DNA of 5,082 bases from Caldifarciminota bacterium (GTDB lineage: Bacteria; Hydrothermota; Tepidihabitantia; Tepidihabitantales; Tepidihabitantaceae), in assembly GCA_016935295.1 (NCBI GenBank), contig JAFGRF010000251.1, positions 1 through 5,082 of the forward strand, read 5' to 3'. Made by a program: the position numbers and the translations under genes. Position 1 is the stretch's first letter; each line of letters opens with the position of its first letter. Shown here piece by piece: positions 1-5,082 of this stretch. The notes under the pieces were generated by a model. The model did not search any database, was not told where the DNA came from, and saw nothing but the letters and a program-made list of their open reading frames with translations.

Positions 1-13
1 CAAGTCCGCCGCG

Positions 14-31
14 TGCCGGACCAGTCCGGCA
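14..31. terminator. Short GC-rich inverted repeat, possible end of an upstream transcript
   Basis: The arms TGCCGGA (14-20) and TCCGGCA (25-31) are perfect reverse complements around CCAG, giving a 7-bp stem with a 4-base loop. No T-tract follows on the + strand, so a classic intrinsic terminator is not shown. The repeat could be the 3' hairpin of a gene left of the window, a protein binding site, or chance in GC-rich DNA. Two weaker hairpins follow. One is at 42-69, 8 bp with a 2-base bulge. The other is at 126-140, with arms CTTCTC and GAGAAG and a 3-base loop. No gene can be supported in 1-190. Confidence 0.25.
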
Positions 32-177
32 GTTCGGCTCGGGGCACATCCAATTTCCAGGGGATGCCCGGCAGGCGAGGCAGGAGATAAGTTGCTGTCT
101 CAGCTGACTTTAGGCGACAAGGCTTCTTCTCGTTGAGAAGCACTCCAAGGATTTGCTTGACATGGACAGCGGGATTT

Positions 178-181
178 GGAG
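178..181 (+). promoter_or_regulatory. Ribosome binding site (GGAG) deciding the start of the 3D-domain gene
   Basis: GGAG lies 9 bases before the ATG at 191, which is normal Shine-Dalgarno spacing. An in-frame TTG at 176 would add five residues (MEHIT) in front of an otherwise ordinary signal sequence, and it has no well-placed Shine-Dalgarno. The ATG at 191 is therefore preferred. Confidence 0.55.
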
Positions 182-190
182 CATATCACA

Positions 191-838
191 ATGAGAAGAT
201 GGGCCGTAGGCCTGTTTCTGCTTATGTCGGCCTGTTTCCTGCCCAGGGCGCAGACCACGAGCAGCATTGTCCGGGCGGGAGTCAGCCCGCCGGACTTCAT
301 ATTCGCCCAGCGGCATGACAGCTCTGGTACTCCCCGAGCGCGCTATCTGGGGCGCTTCAAGGTCACCTACTACTGGGCGGTCGATGAAACCGAGTATCCA
401 ACTAGCCGGTCCTCACCGATCTACCTTGCCGACGGCCAGCTGCTCGGCCGGTTCTCTTCTGCCTTTGTGAAGGCCTTCAGGGTGGAGGCCGCAGCCTGTT
501 TGAGGGACGGCCGGCGCATCAGCTACCTGAAGCGCGCAAACCGGGCCCAGGTCGTAGACCAGTTCCTCGGCTATGGTGGGCACAGGCTTACCGAGCTCCG
601 GTCCATTGCGGTGGACCCGCGGCTGATACCCCTCGGTTCCATCGTCTACATACCGCAGGCCGAGAACGTATCGGTCGACGGTCAGACGCTGGGTGGAGTC
701 TTCTATGCCCATGACATCGGCAGTGCCATCAAGGGCAAGCACATAGACATTTTTGTCGGTCGGAAGCAGTATATGGACGCCTTCGCCTCAGCGGGAATGG
801 GGAGTGCGAGTGGCGTCGATGTCTACATCCTCGAATAG
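191..838 (+). CDS. Exported 3D (Asp-Asp-Asp) domain protein, MltA-like
   Basis: This is a 215-residue exported protein. Residues 1-20 form a signal sequence: MRRW, a hydrophobic core, then either a lipobox-like MSAC with Cys15 or a cleavage site after PRA. The 3D fold follows in two parts. GRFKVTYYWAVDE (54-66) is the first strand region. After about 70 less conserved residues come SIAVDPRLIPLGSIVYIP (138-155) and HDIGSAIKGKHIDIF (174-188). The three family aspartates are Asp142, Asp175 and Asp186. The usual DTGGAI motif reads DIGSAI here. Known members include the catalytic core of the lytic transglycosylase MltA and the C-terminal domain of Bacillus YocH-type proteins, which cut peptidoglycan. 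A periplasmic or cell-surface role in peptidoglycan turnover is inferred. The large MltA insertion domain appears absent, so activity is unproven. The last 51 bp overlap the convergent deacetylase gene. Confidence 0.85.
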   Translation: MRRWAVGLFLLMSACFLPRAQTTSSIVRAGVSPPDFIFAQRHDSSGTPRARYLGRFKVTYYWAVDETEYPTSRSSPIYLADGQLLGRFSSAFVKAFRVEAAACLRDGRRISYLKRANRAQVVDQFLGYGGHRLTELRSIAVDPRLIPLGSIVYIPQAENVSVDGQTLGGVFYAHDIGSAIKGKHIDIFVGRKQYMDAFASAGMGSASGVDVYILE

Positions 839-1645
839 CCAGATCGGGATTGAGCCACGGGTTGCCTGGACCAGGGCTCGGTCCAGTCTCTCCCGCCACC
901 ACTCCCGGTAGAGTTCCGCCAGGGTGACGACCTTGACCCGGCGCCGGTGCATCCAGTCCATCAGGGAGGCGAAGTCGTCTACCGACCATTCGGTGAAAAC
1001 CCGGGGCGAAGGCACGATGCGGTGCAGCAGGATGACGGTTGTCTTGTTCCGGCGTATGTGGTTCATTATGTCCGGCAGCCGGGCCTGAATCCTCAGTTCC
1101 ACTTCCGGAATCCTGTACGGATCCACCCACAGGTTTGGCGTACCAGGTCCGACCTTCCGGGCCAGTTTGTACCCGGCGCGGCGGACAATCTCGCGTACCC
1201 GGCCGTCCATGTATCCATAGGGGTAGACGAACGTGATTACCTCGGTGCCGAAGAGCGACTCGAGCGTGTGTTTGGAATCGGCTACCTCATGCCACACCCG
1301 TTCGTTGCTGTGTTGGGTGAGCCGGACGTGGGTTACGGAGTGACTGGCGATTTCGATGCCGCAGGAGTCCATCATCTCCCGGATTTCGCTTTCGTTCAGG
1401 AAGCGGTTAGAGGGGCCGTACGACGGTCTCCCCGTGGTTATGCAGCCGGAGATCAGCGCCAGAGTCATGGTCATGCGGTAGCGCTTGAGCAGCGGGTATA
1501 CGTTTTCGTAGATTGAGTGGTAGCCGTCGTCCGCCGACAGAACGACGGCGTGGTCCGAGAGGTCAAGGGTCTCGAGCGCGGGCTTGACCGGCGGGGCCGA
1601 CCGTGTCAGCTGGAGGGGCAGGAGCAGCAGCACGAAGGGAAGCAC
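788..1645 (-). CDS. Polysaccharide deacetylase (NodB homology domain), exported
   Basis: This 285-residue protein belongs to carbohydrate esterase family 4, whose members remove acetyl groups from chitin-like, peptidoglycan or exopolysaccharide sugars using a metal ion. The family motifs are in order: SADDGY (37-42) with the catalytic-base and metal aspartates Asp39/Asp40; SHSVTH (101-106) with metal ligands His102 and His106; VYPYG (140-144); and VILLH (204-208) with the motif-5 His208. All core catalytic residues are therefore present. The first motif has Ala where TFDDG proteins usually have Phe. Residues 1-17 are a hydrophobic export signal that lacks the usual positive N-terminal charge. 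The start is GTG, directly preceded in frame by TGA, so no longer start exists. No Shine-Dalgarno is visible, but a good promoter ends just upstream. GTG at 1633 is an alternative start. The substrate cannot be read from the sequence. The C-terminal 16 residues lie in the overlap with the 3D gene and are probably dispensable. Confidence 0.88.
   Translation of the reverse strand: MLPFVLLLLPLQLTRSAPPVKPALETLDLSDHAVVLSADDGYHSIYENVYPLLKRYRMTMTLALISGCITTGRPSYGPSNRFLNESEIREMMDSCGIEIASHSVTHVRLTQHSNERVWHEVADSKHTLESLFGTEVITFVYPYGYMDGRVREIVRRAGYKLARKVGPGTPNLWVDPYRIPEVELRIQARLPDIMNHIRRNKTTVILLHRIVPSPRVFTEWSVDDFASLMDWMHRRRVKVVTLAELYREWWRERLDRALVQATRGSIPIWLFEDVDIDATRTPHSR
866..886 (+). terminator. Possible hairpin terminator of the 3D-domain gene, inside the deacetylase gene
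   Basis: CTGGACC (866-872) and GGTCCAG (880-886) are perfect reverse complements with a 7-base loop, starting 27 bases after the stop codon of the 3D gene. The pyrimidine run TCTCTCCC follows on the + strand, but it is not a real T-tract. The hairpin lies in the deacetylase coding sequence, so it could also be chance. Confidence 0.3.
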
Positions 1646-1654
1646 TCAGGAAAC

Positions 1655-1683
1655 ATGATAGATGAAGCTGCCTCAGTTGACAA
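1655..1683 (-). promoter_or_regulatory. Sigma70-like promoter of the deacetylase gene, giving a near-leaderless mRNA
   Basis: Read on the minus strand, TTGTCA (1683-1678) and TATCAT (1660-1655) are separated by exactly 17 bases and match the -35/-10 consensus at 10 of 12 positions. A start point about 6-9 bases past the -10 element falls at 1649-1646, one to four bases before the GTG at 1645. This explains the missing ribosome binding site. The -35 lies in TTGACAA, so its complement also gives a perfect TTGACA on the + strand (1677-1682), pointing at nadE. No good -10 follows that hexamer at normal spacing. Confidence 0.5.
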
Positions 1684-1692
1684 GGGGTGCCG

Positions 1693-1703
1693 GTTTGGCA
1701 AAC
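1693..1703. promoter_or_regulatory. 11-bp dyad in the divergent intergenic region, possible operator
   Basis: GTTTG (1693-1697) and CAAAC (1699-1703) are a perfect inverted repeat around a single G. The repeat sits 10 bases downstream of the + strand TTGACA and 36 bases before the nadE start, where a regulator of either divergent gene could bind. It is short, has no sequence match to a regulator I can name, and may be chance. Confidence 0.2.
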
Positions 1704-1738
1704 TGCTAGTGGATAGTCCGTACGACGAGCCATAGGCC

Positions 1739-3379
1739 ATGAGGATTGTTCTTGCCCAGCTCAACCCGGTCGTTGGTGACGTGCCGGGCAATCTGCGCCG
1801 TGTTCGGCAGGCACTGGAGCGGGCTCGCGAGTTGAAGCCCGACCTCGTCGTCTTCTCCGAACTGATCCTGACAGGCTACCCGCCACGCGACTTGCTTGCT
1901 CGCGGCTGGTTGATCGACCGCGTGGAGGCCGGGCTGGCCGAGGTCAGGCGGATTTCCGCCCGGTACCCGGAGATCGGCCTAGTCGTGGGTGCTCCGGTCC
2001 GTTCTCCGAGCGGTCTGGGGAAAGGACTGCTAAACGCCTCCATTCTGCTGGAAGGGGGCAGGGAGCGATTGCGGCAGGCAAAGTGTCTGCTTCCGACCTA
2101 CGACGTTTTTGATGAGACCCGGTACTTCGACCCGGCGGACCGAGTGCGGGTGGTAGAATTCAGGGGCGAGAGAATCGGGATGTCGATATGTGAGGACGCG
2201 TGGAACTCGCCGGAGATGTGGGAGAGAGCGTTGTACGACCGGGACCCGGTGGCCGAATTGGCATCGGCCGGTGCGACAGTTCTCATCAACATTTCGGCCT
2301 CGCCATTCTCAGTCGGCAAGGAGGCCGTGCGCAAGCGGCTGGTCGCGGGTCACGCATCTCGCCATGGCCTGCCGTTCGTATTCGTCAATCAGGTCGGAGG
2401 TAATGACGACCTGGTATTCGACGGCAGGAGCATGGCGTTTGACCGGCAGGGCCGGCCCCAACTGGTGCTCAGGCCGTTCCGGGAAGAACTCGCGGTGGTT
2501 GAAACTAGCTCCCAAGGGACGGAGAGCAACTACGTCGAGGTCGAACCGGTCGAGTCAATCCACGATGCGGTCGTACTGGGGGTACGCGACTACGTGTTCA
2601 AATGCGGGTTCAAGAAGGCCGTGCTGGGACTCTCCGGCGGCATCGACTCGGCGGTGGTGTGCTGCCTGGCGGTGTCAGCCCTTGGCTCGGAGAACGTACT
2701 CGGCATCACAATGCCGTCCGAGTACTCCTCTCGCGGCAGCGTCGAGGATTCTCGCCGGCTGGCAGAGAACTTGGGCATAGAGCTACGCGAGATCGGCATC
2801 AGTGAGGCATACCACGCGTACCTCTCGCTGCTTCAGAGCGGATTCGCTGGGTTGAAGCCGGACAAGACCGAGGAAAATCTGCAGGCGCGGGTCCGCGGCA
2901 ACATCCTGATGGCCATTTCCAACAAACTCGGGCATCTCGTGCTGGCGACCGGCAACAAGAGCGAGCTTGCGGTCGGCTTCTGCACCTTGTACGGCGACAT
3001 GAGCGGCGGCCTGTGCGTGCTGGCGGACGTGCCCAAGACCACGGTCTACGCTTTGGCGGGCTACATCAACCGCCGGCGCGAGGTCATCCCGGATTCCATC
3101 ATTCGGAAACCGCCATCAGCCGAACTGCGGCCAGACCAGACTGACCAAGATACCCTTCCTCCGTATGACGTGCTTGATGCCGTCATCGCCGGCTATGTTG
3201 ATGAAGGTCTGTCGGCGGATCAGATTGTTGCATCTGGAATTGACCGCAGGACAGTAGAGTGGGTCATCCAGGCCGTGAACCGAAACGAGTACAAGCGGCG
3301 TCAGGCAGCACCTGGCCTCAAAGTTACGAGTCGGGCGTTCGGGACAGGCTGGCGCATGCCGATTGCAGCGCGATACTGA
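1739..3379 (+). CDS. nadE: Glutamine-dependent NAD+ synthetase (EC 6.3.5.1)
   Basis: This cytoplasmic enzyme makes the last step of NAD+ synthesis: deamido-NAD+ plus ATP and glutamine give NAD+, AMP, PPi and glutamate. At 546 residues it has the usual length of the shorter two-domain bacterial form. The N-terminal nitrilase-type glutaminase domain (about 1-260) carries the triad Glu41 (FSELILTGYPPRDLL), Lys115 (KCLLPTYDVFDE) and Cys151 (SICEDAW). The C-terminal synthetase domain (about 275-540) has the ATP-pyrophosphatase P-loop SGGIDS (299-304). It also has the family blocks TEENLQARVRGN, LATGNKSELAVGF, TLYGDMSGG, DVPKT and KPPSAELRPDQTDQDTLPPYD. No key residue is missing and the frame is intact. 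The start is fixed by the typical MRIVLAQLNPVVGD opening, although only a weak AGG lies 2 bases upstream. The gene stands alone, divergent from the deacetylase gene and convergent with the TPR gene. Confidence 0.97.
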   Translation: MRIVLAQLNPVVGDVPGNLRRVRQALERARELKPDLVVFSELILTGYPPRDLLARGWLIDRVEAGLAEVRRISARYPEIGLVVGAPVRSPSGLGKGLLNASILLEGGRERLRQAKCLLPTYDVFDETRYFDPADRVRVVEFRGERIGMSICEDAWNSPEMWERALYDRDPVAELASAGATVLINISASPFSVGKEAVRKRLVAGHASRHGLPFVFVNQVGGNDDLVFDGRSMAFDRQGRPQLVLRPFREELAVVETSSQGTESNYVEVEPVESIHDAVVLGVRDYVFKCGFKKAVLGLSGGIDSAVVCCLAVSALGSENVLGITMPSEYSSRGSVEDSRRLAENLGIELREIGISEAYHAYLSLLQSGFAGLKPDKTEENLQARVRGNILMAISNKLGHLVLATGNKSELAVGFCTLYGDMSGGLCVLADVPKTTVYALAGYINRRREVIPDSIIRKPPSAELRPDQTDQDTLPPYDVLDAVIAGYVDEGLSADQIVASGIDRRTVEWVIQAVNRNEYKRRQAAPGLKVTSRAFGTGWRMPIAARY

Positions 3380-3385
3380 GCGGCA

Positions 3386-3420
3386 GGGGCTAGGGACTAG
3401 GGACCAGGTGTCAGGGAACT
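3386..3420. repeat. Degenerate 7-bp tandem repeat, about five units
   Basis: Consecutive heptads read GGGGCTA (3386-3392), GGGACTA (3393-3399), GGGACCA (3400-3406), GGTGTCA (3407-3413) and GGGAACT (3414-3420). The first three differ from one another by one base per step. The later two are decayed and merge into the left arm of the nadE hairpin. On the minus strand the second unit supplies the TAG stop of the TPR membrane protein, and the next units encode its last residues (LTPGP). Confidence 0.55.
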
Positions 3421-5082
3421 GCGGAGTTCCCTGGTTGCTTTAAGGTCCGGCCGTAGTCGATACGCCCGTTCGGCTAGGACGCTGGCCGCAGCCGAATCTC
3501 CCCTCGCGGCATGCAGAACCGCCAGATTGTACAGCGCCGGCACGTAGGTTGAGTCAAGCCGCAGGGCCAACTCGTATGACCCGATGGCGCGTCCCGAGTC
3601 GCCGGCCGCTACAAGCAGACTGCCGAGGCGGTTGAAGTTGGCGGCCGACGGCTGACTGGTGGTCACTTCCTCTAGCAGGGCAACCGCGCTATCGTACTGA
3701 CCACGTAGCTTCAGTTGGTCGGCCAGCAGTACCCGCGCTGACTGCAGTGTGCTGTCCAGTTCCAGGGCGCGGCGAAGTTCTGTCTCGATCTCGGCTGCCC
3801 GCCCTGCCGCGGCCAGCGCACTGGCGCGGTTGAGACGGAGCGGGGCTGAGCCGGGATGGATGGAGATGGCGCGGTCGAGTGTCACTAGGGCGCTGTCAGG
3901 CTGACCTGCAGCGATGAAAGCCAATCCCAGGTCATTGAGTGCGGTTGCCGAGTTCGGTTCCAGCTCATTGGCGAGACGCAGGTGGTGAATCGCATTGCGG
4001 TGGTCGCCCCTCCGGCTCAGCAGAATGCCGGCGTGTACATAGGCATGGACGTAGCCCTGGTCAAGCCGGAGTGCGCGATTGTAGAGTGCGAGCGCGGAAT
4101 CCGGATGCTGTTCGGCGATGGCGTCGGCCAGGTTGGCATAGGCGCTGGGGGCTGTCGGTGCCTCGCCGACCATTGCCGTGAACAGGGTTTCGTTGCTCCG
4201 CCAGACCCGTGAGCGGACCATCGTGTCGCTGCTCCACAGCACTGCGACCAGGGCGAGTCCGATCCCCACGACCCGGCGTGCCGCGACCCGGAATGTGAGC
4301 AGGCGTGAGAGCACGGTCAGAAGGACCATGACAATGCCGGCCGATGGCAGGCAGACCAGCCGTTCCGCGGCCAGTGGGCCGATTGGCACGATGTTCGCGA
4401 CCGGCAGCAGGAAGAGGATTGTCCAAACGTAGCCCCAGAGCGTTGCCGCGAAACGGCGTTTGAGCGCGAGCAGAGGGACTGAGACGATGAAAAGCAGGGC
4501 GAAAATGATGTTCTGGGTCGGGACAGCGAACGCAGCGCTGGCCGGGTACTTGGCGTGGTGGTCAAGAGGCCAGAAGAACATCCCGATATAGAGCCCGATT
4601 GTATTGGCGACGGCCGCGAGCCGGGAACCGAACCCGATGCCGTGTCCAAACGGGACTGGGTCCGGGATCACAGCGGCGCGGAATAAGAAGTAGCCGCCAA
4701 CGACTACCAGGGTTGCAGCCACCAAGTACCAGTAGCGCCGGTCATACCTGACGCCGACCAGCAGCGGCGCCAGCGCGACGAGCAGTGGGAACAGGACTGC
4801 GGTTTCCTTGCTCAGCAGGGCGCAGACGAGCGCGGCCAGGACCACAGACCACCACCAACGGTTGTGCTTGCGGAATGACCGGAGCAGAGCAAAGGCCGCA
4901 ATACCGGTGAAGAGGGTCAGCATGATGTCGGTCCGTCCGGATACGAATGCGACAGACTCCACGTGCGAGGAATGGGCGGCAAAGAGCAGGCCGCCGAGCA
5001 AGGCCCAGACCCCGGAGTGGAGCAGCTCCCACAGGACCAGGGTGACTGCGGCCGCAGCCAGCGCGTAGAGGAGCAGGTTGAC
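3397..5082 (-). CDS. TMTC-like multi-pass membrane protein with seven C-terminal TPRs (5' end outside window)
   Basis: The frame is open to the window edge, so the visible 561 residues are the C-terminal part. A TTG at 5001 is an internal codon, since the 27 codons above it continue a membrane segment (VNLLLYALAAAAVTLVLW). About ten hydrophobic segments lie in residues 1-290. Motifs shared with eukaryotic TMTC and related bacterial GT-C-type proteins are visible: HSSHVESVAFVSGRTD (37-52), SKETAVLFPLL (91-101) and AERLVCLPSAG (239-249). Seven TPRs of 33-34 residues follow at 311-547, for example DSALALYNRALRLD and NDLGLAFIAAGQPDSALVTLDRAISIHP, then a 14-residue tail. In TMTCs the membrane part transfers mannose from a lipid carrier and the TPRs bind the protein substrate. 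The catalytic acidic loop would be upstream of the window. A bacterial glycosyltransferase role is therefore inferred, not shown. The gene is convergent with nadE, 17 bp apart. Confidence 0.85.
   Translation of the reverse strand, partial: VNLLLYALAAAAVTLVLWELLHSGVWALLGGLLFAAHSSHVESVAFVSGRTDIMLTLFTGIAAFALLRSFRKHNRWWWSVVLAALVCALLSKETAVLFPLLVALAPLLVGVRYDRRYWYLVAATLVVVGGYFLFRAAVIPDPVPFGHGIGFGSRLAAVANTIGLYIGMFFWPLDHHAKYPASAAFAVPTQNIIFALLFIVSVPLLALKRRFAATLWGYVWTILFLLPVANIVPIGPLAAERLVCLPSAGIVMVLLTVLSRLLTFRVAARRVVGIGLALVAVLWSSDTMVRSRVWRSNETLFTAMVGEAPTAPSAYANLADAIAEQHPDSALALYNRALRLDQGYVHAYVHAGILLSRRGDHRNAIHHLRLANELEPNSATALNDLGLAFIAAGQPDSALVTLDRAISIHPGSAPLRLNRASALAAAGRAAEIETELRRALELDSTLQSARVLLADQLKLRGQYDSAVALLEEVTTSQPSAANFNRLGSLLVAAGDSGRAIGSYELALRLDSTYVPALYNLAVLHAARGDSAAASVLAERAYRLRPDLKATRELRSSLTPGP
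3412..3440 (+). terminator. Probable intrinsic terminator of nadE
   Basis: CAGGGAACT (3412-3420) and AGTTCCCTG (3425-3433) form a perfect 9-bp stem with loop GCGG, beginning 33 bases after the nadE stop. The T-rich stretch GTTGCTTT follows on the + strand. No T-run follows on the minus strand, so it would act mainly on nadE transcripts. The hairpin lies in the last codons of the convergent TPR gene, where its palindrome encodes ELRSSL. Confidence 0.6.

Noticed and set aside
1..135. Open frames from the left edge ending at 90, about 105 and 135, possible tail of an upstream gene
   Set aside because: All three frames stay open for a while and none gives a recognisable C-terminus, so no partial gene can be chosen.
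157..190. Promoter built on TTGACA at 157-162 for the 3D gene
   Set aside because: The hexamer is perfect, but no acceptable -10 lies 16-18 bases downstream. TATCAC at 184-189 would need a 21-base spacer and would put the start point inside the coding sequence.
176..190. TTG start for the 3D gene
   Set aside because: The ATG at 191 has a well-spaced GGAG and begins an ordinary signal sequence. The TTG has neither.
947..1516. Long + strand open frame (189 codons) antisense to the deacetylase
   Set aside because: It is a shadow frame in GC-rich DNA. The minus strand carries all the NodB motifs, and this translation shows no recognisable domain.
2190..2780. 196-codon + strand open frame inside nadE
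   Set aside because: The NadE frame contains every catalytic motif without a break. This alternate frame is Arg/Ser/Trp-rich, as expected of an out-of-frame reading.
3442..4152. Possible DNA-level tandem repeat in the TPR region
   Set aside because: The 34-residue periodicity is at protein level only. The copies are too diverged in DNA to be a recent tandem duplication.
5001..5001. TTG at 5001 as the true start of the TPR membrane protein
   Set aside because: The frame stays open to 5082, and the extra 27 codons encode a typical membrane helix of the family. The TMTC-like motifs normally sit well inside the protein, so the gene is cut by the window edge.

Overview
The window is GC-rich bacterial DNA (about 60% GC by eye, not counted). 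It carries four protein genes in strictly alternating orientation (+, -, +, -), so each gene probably has its own promoter and there is no operon. Nothing in it fixes the species. The strong G/C third-position bias and the mix of a two-domain NadE, a 3D-domain exported protein, a NodB-type deacetylase and a bacterial TMTC-like membrane/TPR protein fit a free-living, possibly uncultured, high-GC bacterium. I do not assign a phylum.

Layout. Positions 1-190 hold no gene I can support. They contain three short inverted repeats and then the ribosome binding site of the first gene. Positions 191-838 (+) encode an exported 3D (Asp-Asp-Asp, MltA-like) domain protein. Positions 788-1645 (-) encode a NodB-family polysaccharide deacetylase with an export signal. 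Its 3' end overlaps the 3' end of the 3D gene by 51 bp, tail to tail. Positions 1646-1738 are a compact divergent promoter region. On the minus strand it holds a good sigma70-like promoter (TTGTCA, 17 bp, TATCAT) that would start the deacetylase mRNA almost on its GTG codon. Positions 1739-3379 (+) encode a complete glutamine-dependent NAD+ synthetase (NadE). Positions 3380-3440 hold a degenerate 7-bp tandem repeat and a perfect 9-bp hairpin that looks like the nadE terminator. Both run into the last codons of the convergent gene. Positions 3397-5082 (-) encode the C-terminal part of a multi-pass membrane protein with seven TPRs, resembling TMTC/GT-C-type glycosyltransferases. Its 5' end lies outside the window, and the reading frame is open to the edge.

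How the genes relate. The 3D protein and the deacetylase are both predicted to be exported and to act on cell-envelope glycans, and the TPR membrane protein may transfer sugar from a lipid carrier. These three make a loose envelope/glycan theme. NadE is housekeeping cofactor synthesis. I see no CRISPR array, tRNA, rRNA, insertion sequence or phage gene, and no convincing evidence of a new multi-gene system. The most interesting points are the nearly leaderless deacetylase start with a -35 element shared by both strands, the repeat-plus-hairpin junction at 3386-3433, and the overlapping convergent gene ends.
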